Shown piece after piece: positions 54,801 through 64,000 of a DNA stretch of 64,000 nucleotides; the stretch's first letter is position 1; each line of letters opens with the position of its first letter. The notes below the pieces were generated by a model, which was not told the origin of the DNA, made no database searches, and worked only from the letters and a program-made list of their open reading frames with translations. The translations under genes were made by a program, and so were the position numbers. Origin of the DNA: Liolophura sinensis (Eukaryota; Mollusca; Polyplacophora; Chitonida; Chitonidae); NCBI RefSeq assembly GCF_032854445.1, contig NC_088295.1, positions 35,434,510-35,498,509 on the forward strand, given 5' to 3'.

Positions 54801-57800
54801 GGACCTGAGAAAGCTTGCTGCAGAGATTGAACAAATTCATCCCTCAGAAACAAATATCACAGATTCAGATTATAGATATTGTCAGTTCATCTGTGCAGGT
54901 CAAGACGCATTCTGTCAGTTATTTCGTGGATCTTTGTTACTGTTGCAACATTCTGTTACAGGTAGTTATACATTTTCTTGCTTTGCAAAAATACTTTATA
55001 GACATTTACATGCTGTTTTATTTAGTAATTTATTGTTTTTGCTGTGATTCATTTTGTTTTTATGCACCTGCCATTAGGTGGCATTATGCTACAGCGATTT
55101 TGTCTGTCTGTCTGTCTATTGTCATGTCTGGCTATATCTCAGATTATTTTCCGTGTGCAGGTTTAATTTTTGGTTGCTACCTTGATACTGAGGTAATGAT
55201 GTGTACGACTCCAATCTGTTTTCCACGTTGAATTTTGAGTTTTGAGGATACATAGATACACAGATGACGATGTTTCACAACTCACATTCATCTATTTCCG
55301 CGATTGTCATGGTAACCGGATCGCCATTTTCCATATGTATACTATGTAAATAGATACGATTTTGTGTCCGAGCTACATGTACTACACCTAGTGTTTTCAC
55401 GTACGTAGATTTATTTATTTGTTTGATTGGTGTTTTACGCCAATGATGTATATGATGGCAGCCAGCATAAGAAACTGGGCAGAGCCCAGGAGAAACCCAC
55501 AACCATCCGCAGGTTGCTTGAAGACCTTCCCAGGTGTACCAATAGTTTTTTGTCACTATTGTAGCTATAGTTTAGACCGAAACAATCTGTAGGAACTGAC
55601 ACAATTTACAACCTGTTTTAACCATTGCATCGCTTTTCTTGGCAGCTGTATATTGTAGCTGATTTTCACATTCTGCTTTGCAGTTTGATCCCTTCAGTCA
55701 CTATCCACAACTAAACATACCTAGGAAACACCTACTCCTGACAAGAAAATGACTACTCCAACACTTACTACCCAAAACGCAACTGTTCCTTCCAAAATTT
55801 CAACCATTTTCCATTTGTATGCTATGTAGATAGATACAATTTCGTGTCGGAGCTACTACTCCAAGTGTTTTCACATACCAGTAGATTTATTTTTTTATTT
55901 GATTGGTGTTTTACACTGTACTCAAGAAAATAACTACTCCAACTGTTATTACCCAAAACACAACTGTTCCTTCCAAGAATTCAGGTGGTTAGCGGTTGCA
56001 GTAAAATAAACACTATAGGGACTTGGATTCTTATGGGCAGCTCATTTGAAGCGTTCATTCTATCCAACATTGTGCTGATACACATGTCCTATTACTAGAT
56101 GCGATGTACTAAAAATTGTTGCAAACTGCATGTTTATCGGGTAGCATGCTTACAATATTCATACATTCATCCTAGACATGAGAACATGATAAATGCATTA
56201 TATGGCATGTGGATCTACATGTAATGTGCCAAATAAAGTAAATTGTCGTTTGGATAATTTTTCCAGCACTGCAAGTTCTGCATTTATTCACACAGGTCAA
56301 CAATTTTCAGCACACATGCAGTACATACATAGCCCTTTGCCATTTTCAGCTTTACATGTGTAATGGTTTTCTGTCATGTGGCCTCCAAATGTGGGGATTT
56401 AGCGCTTTTACCAACTTTATTTGCAACCTGCGTCAAAACAATCCATCGCAGAAAAGAATAGAAAAGACCAGAGTCGTCATGAGAATATCAAACTTTGTCT
56501 GGTAGCATATGTAAAATATTTAAACTCCGGAAATTTTGGTTAGGTGACAAATTTGGTAATCGGTACATTTCAACAGTTTTGAATATATTGAACTGATTCT
56601 TTTATGCTTCATTTCCCCCAACATGTTCTGTCAGCATTCTGAAAATTAACAGTTGTGGATAAAAATATTTCCAAAGTGAGCTGGATTTGAACCTCAAATT
56701 GCTAAATATTGTATGCAAGAAAAACATAAAAAGGAAGAATGATGAGGAATAGACTGGACTTGAATCACAGACTGCTAGGACTGGTAGTGTAATATCTGTT
56801 AGTTTTGTGAGAATGAAAAAGAACAAAGTAAAAATATGGGCAAGAATTAACTGGATTTGAACCGCAGGTGACTGTCAGTTACAGCTTCTGTGAAGACCAG
56901 TGAATAGAAATTAAAGATTGTCCTCTGCTAACAGTGCTAGATTGCATGTATGAAGAGATTATGGCTTTGATCACGAGAGTGTTTCTTTAATTTACTTCCC
57001 CTGGCAGCAGACAAATTTAGAATACATGTCCTGTAGCTAGAAAAACTACATACAGTCTAGCAGGAAGCTCCCATTTTATTTCAAAGGTAAGGTTGGGTTG
57101 TCAAATTTTTGTTGCTTTTTTGGTGGATTATAACATGAAAATAATACAAAGTACATGTACAAAAACAATTCTGGTAGATTTGTAATCCTGATGTAGGGGA
57201 GCACCAGCCTGTGTGTTTTGTTAAAAGCATTGGTTTGTTGGCCTAGTTTGCATACCAAACCGAAAGTCTTTTTACCAGCAGAGTATGATGATAAGCGTGG
57301 AATCAGCAAGTGAAATTTTGTATTGAAAGCTTTTGCTGTTTTTGAGGAGAAAATTTTTTAAGCTTATGAGTAAAATTAAAAATTTGATATTTTAGTGTTA
57401 TCATATATATGGTCATCAGAAGCTGTTTCATGATCACAAAAGTCTAAGGCTTTCACTTTTTCTTTTTCAGGTAATGGAGGGACTAGTGAAAGTCCAGGTA
57501 ATCCCATTGCCTTGTGTTATGAAATAATGATAAATTGAAGCTGTTGCCATGGTTGCTGTCACTAGTCTTTTACCACTTCTGGTAGCCAGATGTATATAAA
57601 GCTCATGATAATTGAGAAAAAAATGTGGAACAAAGATGGTATTAATTCACCAGGTTTGAGTGGGAGACTCTTAAAATGTACATTCAAAACAGAAAGTTAT
57701 CAAAGAGGAAAGAAGATATATGTGAGCAAATTGTTGCAAACTACATGTTTATCGGGTAGCATGCTTACAATATTCATACATTCATCCTAGACATGAGATC

Positions 57801-60800
57801 ATGATAAATGCATTATATGGCATGTGGATCTACATGTAATGTGCCAAATAAAGTAAATTGTCGTTTGGATAATTTTTCCAGCACTGCAAGTTCTGCATTT
57901 ATTCACACAGGTCAACAATTTTCAGCACACATGCAGTACATACATAGCCCTTTGCCATTTTCAGCTTTACATGTGTAATGGTTTTCTGTCATGTGGCCTC
58001 CAAATGTGGGGATTTAGCGCTTTTACCAACTTTATTTGCAACCTGCGTCTAAACAATCCATCGCAGAAAAGAATAGAAAAGACCAGAGTCGTCATGAGAA
58101 TATCAAACTTTGTCTGGTAGCATATGTAAAATATTTAAACTCCGGAAATTTTGGTTAGGTGACAAATTTGGTAATCGGTACATTTCAACAGTTTTGAATA
58201 TATTGAACTGATTCTTTTATGCTTCATTTCCCCCAACATGTTCTGTCAGCGTTCTGAAAATTAACAGTTGTGGATAAAAATATTTCCAAAGTGAGCTGGA
58301 TTTGAACCTCAAATTGCTAAATATTGTATGCAAGAAAAACATAAAAAGGAAGAATGATGAGGAATAGACTGGACTTGAATCACAGACTGCTAGGACTGGT
58401 AGTGTAATATCTGTTAGTTTTGTGAGAATGAAAAAGAACAAAGTAAAAATATGGGCAAGAATTAACTGGATTTGAACCGCAGGTGACTGTCAGTTACAGC
58501 TTCTGTGAAGACCAGGGAATAGAAATTGAAGATTGTCCTCTGCTAACAGTGCTAGATTGCATGTATGAAGAGATTATGGCTTTGATCACGAGAGTGTTTC
58601 TTTAATTTACTTCCCCTGGCAGCAGACAAATTTAGAATACATGTCCTGTAGCTAGAAAAACTACATACAGTCTAGCAGGAAGCTCCCATTTTATTTCAAA
58701 GGTAAGGTTGGGTTGTCAAATTTTTGTTGCTTTTTTGGTGGATTATAACATGAAAATAATACAAAGTACATGTACAAAAACAATTCTGGTAGATTTGTAA
58801 TCTTGATGTAGGGGAGCACCAGCCTGTGTGTTTTGTTAAAAGCATTGGTTTGTTGGCCTAGTTTGCATACCAAAGTGAAAGTTATTTTACCAGCAGAATA
58901 GGATGATAAGCATAGAATCAGCAAGTGAAATTTTGTATTGAAAGCTTTTGCTGTTTTTGAGGAGAAAATTTTTTAAGCTTATGAGTAAAATTAAAAATTA
59001 CCGATAAATCACTTTTGCTAACAACACAATGAATACACAATCCATAAAATTGTACATTTGTGTCAAATTGGTTTTTGGTGTTGGGTTAAAAGAAGCGAGA
59101 TAGGTTTATACTTGATGGATTTAGCTATAGACTAGACTTTTCCTTAATTTTAAACATTTTGGGGTTTAAAAGTATTGACAAAATGAACTTGAAACAAAAA
59201 GTTCTTCAATTGAGTTTTGTGTGGTTTAAATTTTAAATAGGAGAACCACAATTTGCAATACATTTTAGTAGTGTAATTTTATTTTCAAACTGTTATGATG
59301 GTATATAGAAGTTGAGTTAAGCTATTTAAGTATTTATTCTTGTCATGTCAGTAGCCATTGAAATGAATATACTAGGTATTAGGTAGTATTGGTATTAAAC
59401 GATAAACTTTGCTATTTGATTTCTTGGTATTTTTTCTGTGGCATGTCAGTATGTAGGTATTCAAACAAGGAAATATACAATTCTGAAAATATATAAGTAT
59501 TTGTCCTTGCTATATGTGATTGGAAATTGGAATGATATGAGTTGATTTATTTTATTGTAAATTACGGTGCAACTTTGGGCATTAATCTTGATATTTTAGT
59601 GTTATCATATATATGGTCATCAGAAGCTGTTTCATGATCACAAAAGTCTAAGGCTTTCACTTTTTCTTTTTCAGGTAATGGAGGGACTAGTGAAAGTCCA
59701 GGTAATCCCATTGCCTTGTGTTATGAAATAATGATAAATTGAAGCTGTTGCCATGGTTGCTGTCACTAGTCTTTTACCACTTCTGGTAGCCAGATGTATA
59801 TAAAGCTCATGATAATTGAGAAAAAAATGTGGAACAAAGATGGTATTAATTCACCAGGTTTGAGTGGGAGACTCTTAAAATGTACATTCAAAACAGAAAG
59901 TTATCAAAGAGAAAAGAAGATATATGTGAGCGAATTGTTGCAAACTACATGTTTATCGGGTAGCATGCTTACAATATTCATACATTCATCCTAGACATGA
60001 GAACATGATAAATGCATTATATGGCATGTGGATCTACATGTAATGTGCCAAATAAAGTAAATTGTCGTTTGGATAATTTTTCCAGCACTGCAAGTTCTGC
60101 ATTTATTCACACAGGTCAACAATTTTCAGCACACATGCAGTACATACATAGCCCTTTGCCATTTTCAGCTTTACATGTGTAATGGTTTTCTGTCATGTGG
60201 CCTCCAAATGTGGGGATTTAGCGCTTTTACCAACTTTATTTGCAACCTGCGTCAAAACAATCCATCGCAGAAAAGAATAGAAAAGACCAGAGTCGTCATG
60301 AGAATATCAAACTTTGTCTGGTAGCATATGTAAAATATTTAAACTCCGGAAATTTTGGTTAGGTGACAAATTTGGTAATCGGTACATTTCAACAGTTTTG
60401 AATATATTGAACTGATTCTTTTATGCTTCATTTCCCCCAACATGTTCTGTCAGCGTTCTGAAAATTAACAGTTGTGGATAAAAATATTTCCAAAGTGAGC
60501 TGGATTTGAACCTCAAATTGCTAAATATTGTATGCAAGAAAAACATAAAAAGGAAGAATGATGAGGAATAGACTGGACTTGAATCACAGACTGCTAGGAC
60601 TGGTAGTGTAATATCTGTTAGTTTTGTGAGAATGAAAAAGAACAAAGTAAAAATATGGGCAAGAATTAACTGGATTTGAACCGCAGGTGACTGTCAGTTA
60701 CAGCTTCTGTGAAGACCAGGGAATAGAAATTGAAGATTGTCCTCTGCTAACAGTGCTAGATTGCATGTATGAAGAGATTATGGCTTTGATCACGAGAGTG

Positions 60801-61905
60801 TTTCTTTAATTTACTTCCCCTGGCAGCAGACAAATTTAGAATACATGTCCTGTAGCTAGAAAAACTACATACAGTCTAGCAGGAAGCTCCCATTTTATTT
60901 CAAAGGTAAGGTTGGGTTGTCAAATTTTTGTTGCTTTTTTGGTGGATTATAACATGAAAATAATACAAAGTACATGTACAAAAACAATTCTGGCAGATTT
61001 GTAATCCTGATGTAGGGGAGCACCAGCCTGTGTGTTTTGTTAAAAGCATTGGTTTGTTGGCCTAGTTTGCATACCAAACCGAAAGTCTTTTTACCAGCAG
61101 AGTAGGATGATAAGCGTGGAATCAGCAAGTGAAATTTTGTATTGAAAGCTTTTGCTGTTTTTGAGGAGAAAATTTTTTAAGCTTATGAGTAAAATTAAAA
61201 ATTGCCGATAAATCACTTTTGCTAACAACACAATGAATACACAATCCATAAAATTGTACATTTGTGTCAAATTGGTTTTTGGTGTTGGGTTAAAAGAAGC
61301 GAGATAGGTTTATACTTGATGGATTTAGCTATAGACTAGACTTTTCCTTAATTTTAAACATTTTGGGGTTTAAAAGTATTGACAAAATGAACTTGAAACA
61401 AAAAGTTCTTCAAATAAGTTTTGTGTGGTTTAAATTTTAAATAGGAGAACCACAATTTGCAATACATTTTAGTAGTGTAATTTTATTTTCAAACTGTTAT
61501 GATGGTATATAGAAGTTGAGTTAAGCTATTTAAGTATTTATTCTTGTCATGTCAGTAGCCATTGAAATGAATATACTAGGTATTAGGTAGTATTGGTATT
61601 AAACGATAAACTTTGCTCTTTGATTTCTTGGTATTTTTTCTGTGGCATGTCAGTATGTAGGTATTCAAACAAGGAAATATACAATTCTGAAAATATATAA
61701 GTATTTGTCCTTGCTATATGTGATTGGAAATTGGAATGATATGAGTTGATTTATTTTATTGTAAATTACGGTGCAACTTTCGGCATTAATCTTGATATTT
61801 TAGTGTTATCATATATATGGTCATCAGAAGCTGTTTCATGATCACAAAAGTCTAAGGCTTTCACTTTTTCTTTTTCAGGTAATGGAGGGACTAGTGAAAG
61901 TCCAG
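51866..61905 (+). CDS. Unrecognised secretory-pathway gene with Cys-rich exon and repeated micro-exons (3' end outside window)
   Basis: Exon 1, 51866-52004, starts at an ATG giving MFYREIEF, then a hydrophobic run (VFCALCLIQLSLLSVS), a likely signal peptide cut near VST/NS, and an NVT sequon. Exon 2 starts at 54578 after TTGCAG and ends at 54961 (or at 54898; both donors leave phase 1). It encodes about 127 residues with nine or more Cys (NCSLNTSD, RCGSSRP, YFCGYIV, KVCTD, SRCEDL, YCQFICAG, AFCQLF) and sequons NCS, NTS and NIT. After it come phase-1 micro-exons 57471-57497, 59675-59701 and 61879-61905, each coding GNGGTSESP. Other exons may lie in 54962-57470. The architecture suggests an extracellular or luminal head on a Ser/Thr/Gly stalk. 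I do not recognise the family. It is unfinished at the right edge; no transmembrane segment is visible. Confidence 0.6.
52622..52738 (+). mobile_element. SINE 3' fragment
   Basis: TCGGGCTCTGCCCGGTTTCC, GATAATGCTGGCCGCCGTCG and GAGTACGGTGTAAAACACC, then AAAT repeats; in intron 1 of the Cys-rich gene. Confidence 0.85.
52820..53075 (+). mobile_element. Full-length SINE
   Basis: Head with box A (GTGGCTTAGTTGGTTAGCGT), weak box B (GTGAATTCAGGTCC), body and AAAT tail. Flanks TGACCTTCC (52811-52819) and TGACTTTCC (53076-53084) look like a target duplication with one change. Confidence 0.87.
53084..53574 (+). repeat. Diverged direct duplication, about 120 bp per copy
   Basis: 53084-53206 and 53444-53574 share AGTGGTCTTTAAT, TTAGATTGTGCAAC-like and CACATGAGCATC segments in order. 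Confidence 0.65.
53600..54075 (+). repeat. 50-bp minisatellite, about 9 copies
   Basis: Unit AGTAATGTGGACTTCCAGAA then TAGGGAGTGATGTACACTGT and CAGCACAGTG; starts at 53651, 53701 and 53751. In intron 1 of the Cys-rich gene. Confidence 0.93.
54418..54466 (-). mobile_element. SINE tail fragment
   Basis: ATTGGTGTTTTACGCTGTACTC just upstream of the Cys-rich exon 54578-54961. Confidence 0.6.
55406..55540 (-). mobile_element. SINE fragment
   Basis: ATTTATTTGTTTGATTGGTG, GGCAGAGCCCAGGAGAAACC and ACCATCCGCAGGTTGCTTG; reverse orientation. Confidence 0.8.
55884..55929 (-). mobile_element. SINE tail fragment
   Basis: TTTATTTGATTGGTGTTTTAC and ACTGTACTCAAGAA only. Confidence 0.6.
57471..57497 (+). CDS. 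Micro-exon copy 1 (27 nt, GNGGTSESP)
   Basis: A CTTTTTCTTTTTCAG acceptor precedes GTAATGGAGGGACTAG... and CCAG|GTAATCCC follows as donor. Phase 1 at both ends, so inclusion or skipping keeps frame. The exon's own first bases (GTAATG) resemble a donor. Confidence 0.55.
59675..59701 (+). CDS. Micro-exon copy 2
   Basis: Same 27 nt, acceptor and donor as the copy exactly 2204 bp to the left. Not one substitution in the exon. Confidence 0.55.
61879..61905 (+). CDS. Micro-exon copy 3
   Basis: Identical to copies 1 and 2, again 2204 bp further on. A fourth would fall near 64083, past the window edge. Confidence 0.55.
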
Positions 61906-64000
61906 GTAATCCCATTGCCTTGTGTTATGAAATAATGATAAATTGAAGCTGTTGCCATGGTTGCTGTCACTAGTCTTTTACCACTTCTGGTAGCCAGATG
62001 TATATAAAGCTCATGATAATTGAGAAAAAAATGTGGAACAAAGATGGTATTAATTCACCAGGTTTGAGTGGGAGACTCTTAAAATGTACATTCAAAACAG
62101 AAAGTTATCAAAGAGGAAAGAAGATATATGTGAGCAAATTGTTGCAAACTACATGTTTATCGGGTAGCATGCTTACAATATTCATACATTCATCCTAGAC
62201 ATGAGATCATGATAAATGCATTATATGGCATGTGGATCTACATGTAATGTGCCAAATAAAGTAAATTGTCGTTTGGATAATTTTTCCAGCACTGCAAGTT
62301 CTGCATTTATTCACACAGGTCAACAATTTTCAGCACACATGCAGTACATACATAGCCCTTTGCCATTTTCAGCTTTACATGTGTAATGGTTTTCTGTCAT
62401 GTGGCCTCCAAATGTAGGGATTTAGCGCTTTTACCAACTTTATTTGCAACCTGCGTCAAAACAATCCATCGCAGAAAAGAATAGAAAAGACCAGAGTCGT
62501 CATGAGAATATCAAACTTTGTCTGGTAGCATATGTAAAATATTTAAACTCCGGAAATTTTGGTTAGGTGACAAATTTGGTAATCGGTACATTTCAACAGT
62601 TTTGAATATATTGAACTGATTCTTTTATGCTTCATTTCCCCCAACATGTTCTGTCAGCGTTCTGAAAATTAACAGTTGTGGATAAAAATATTTCCAAAGT
62701 GAGCTGGATTTGAACCTCAAATTGCTAAATATTGTATGCAAGAAAAACATAAAAAGGAAGAATGATGAGGAATAGACTGGACTTGAATCACAGACTGCTA
62801 GGACTGGTAGTGTAATATCTGTTAGTTTTGTGAGAATGAAAAAGAACAAAGTAAAAATATGGGCAAGAATTAACTGGATTTGAACCGCAGGTGACTGTCA
62901 GTTACAGCTTCTATGAAGACCAGGGAATAGAAATTGAAGATTGTCCTCTGCTAACAGTGCTAGATTGCATGTATGAAGAGATTATGGCTTTGATCACGAG
63001 AGTGTTTCTTTAATTTACTTCCCCTGGCAGCAGACAAATTTAGAATACATGTCCTGTAGCTAGAAAAACTACATACAGTCTAGCAGGAAGCTCCCATTTT
63101 ATTTCAAAGGTAAGGTTGGGTTGTCAAATTTTTGTTGCTTTTTTGGTGGATTATAACATGAAAATAATACAAAGTACATGTACAAAAACAATTCTGGTAG
63201 ATTTGTAATCTTGATGTAGGGGAGCACCAGCCTGTGTGTTTTGTTAAAAGCATTGGTTTGTTGGCCTAGTTTGCATACCAAAGTGAAAGTTATTTTACCA
63301 GCAGAATAGGATGATAAGCATAGAATCAGCAAGTGAAATTTTGTATTGAAAGCTTTTGCTGTTTTTGAGGAGAAAATTTTTTAAGCTTATGAGTAAAATT
63401 AAAAATTACCGATAAATCACTTTTGCTAACAACACAATGAATACACAATCCATAAAATTGTACATTTGTGTCAAATTGGTTTTTGGTGTTGGGTTAAAAG
63501 AAGCGAGATAGGTTTATACTTGATGGATTTAGCTATAGACTAGACTTTTCCTTAATTTTAAACATTTTGGGGTTTAAAAGTATTGACAAAATGAACTTGA
63601 AACAAAAAGTTCTTCAATTGAGTTTTGTGTGGTTTAAATTTTAAATAGGAGAACCACAATTTGCAATACATTTTAGTAGTGTAATTTTATTTTCAAACTG
63701 TTATGATGGTATATAGAAGTTGAGTTAAGCTATTTAAGTATTTATTCTTGTCATGTCAGTAGCCATTGAAATGAATATACTAGGTATTAGGTAGTATTGG
63801 TATTAAACGATAAACTTTGCTCTTTGATTTCTTGGTATTTTTTCTGTGGCATGTCAGTATGTAGGTATTCAAACAAGGAAATATACAATTCTGAAAATAT
63901 ATAAGTATTTGTCCTTGCTATATGTGATTGGAAATTGGAATGATATGAGTTGATTTATTTTATTGTAAATTACGGTGCAACTTTCGGCATTAATCTTGAT

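Larger units (their letters stand above)
56115..64000 (+). repeat. Tandem array of about 2.2-kb units, each with a micro-exon
   Basis: ATTGTTGCAAACT marks unit starts at 56115, 57730, 59934 and 62138: steps 1615, 2204 and 2204. Unit 1 lacks a block of about 589 bp present in units 2-4 (in unit 2 from ACCGATAAATC at 58999 to about 59588). Unit 4 is cut by the window edge. The units are nearly identical, yet variants alternate: units 1 and 3 share one set and units 2 and 4 another (for example CAAACCGAAAGTC versus CAAAGTGAAAGTT). Each full unit includes one 27-nt micro-exon and three minus-strand GGTTCAAATCCAG-like motifs. The array continues beyond the right edge. Confidence 0.97.

Noticed and set aside
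56602-63332. Recurring 66-77-codon open frames in the tandem units
   Set aside because: They recur only because the whole unit is repeated. They contain polypurine/polypyrimidine-like low-complexity peptides, and none has splice or domain support.

Overview
This is a eukaryotic, animal nuclear window. It is AT-rich, with multi-exon genes, GT-AG introns, tRNA-derived SINE copies, minisatellites and two decayed DNA transposons. The proteins are closest, from memory, to lophotrochozoan and vertebrate orthologues. The common SINE (tail of repeated AAAT after a CACCAATC-type motif) and the CpG-poor gene bodies beside CpG-richer 5' regions suggest a mollusc, possibly a bivalve. The species is an inference.

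Layout: (1) 86-20286 (+): the 3' fourteen coding exons of SUZ12, the PRC2 scaffold subunit; its first exons lie left of the window. Its 8.9-kb intron (349-9250) holds a possible alternative TATA promoter and first exon. A later intron holds a hAT-like relic. (2) 20287-28944: SUZ12 3' flank, a 97-bp minisatellite and a dead Tc1-like element with matched ends (27341-28610). (3) 28945-36582 (-): METTL22, a lysine methyltransferase, in ten coding exons, with a 26-copy 45-bp minisatellite in one intron. SUZ12 and METTL22 converge. (4) 36583-43831: METTL22 upstream and USP22 downstream flank, with minisatellites. (5) 43832-51590 (-): a complete USP22/nonstop-type deubiquitinase in thirteen coding exons, 512 aa. 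(6) 51866 to beyond the right edge (+): an unrecognised secretory-pathway gene, head to head with USP22 (275 bp between ATGs). It has a signal peptide and a Cys-rich exon. It is followed by a tandem array of about 2.2-kb units, each carrying one 27-nt in-frame micro-exon coding for GNGGTSESP.

Three of the genes are chromatin or protein-modification factors: SUZ12 (H3K27 methylation), METTL22 (protein lysine methylation) and USP22 (SAGA H2B deubiquitination). No operon or shared pathway is implied. The most unusual structure is the right-hand array. Its micro-exons are phase 1/1, so any number of copies keeps frame. Each starts at a pyrimidine tract plus CAG|GTAAT, which also resembles a recursive splice site. 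The units alternate A-B-A-B, implying growth by two-unit blocks. A second notable point is a tRNA-like insertion in USP22 whose 13-bp target-site duplication copies an exon-intron junction.
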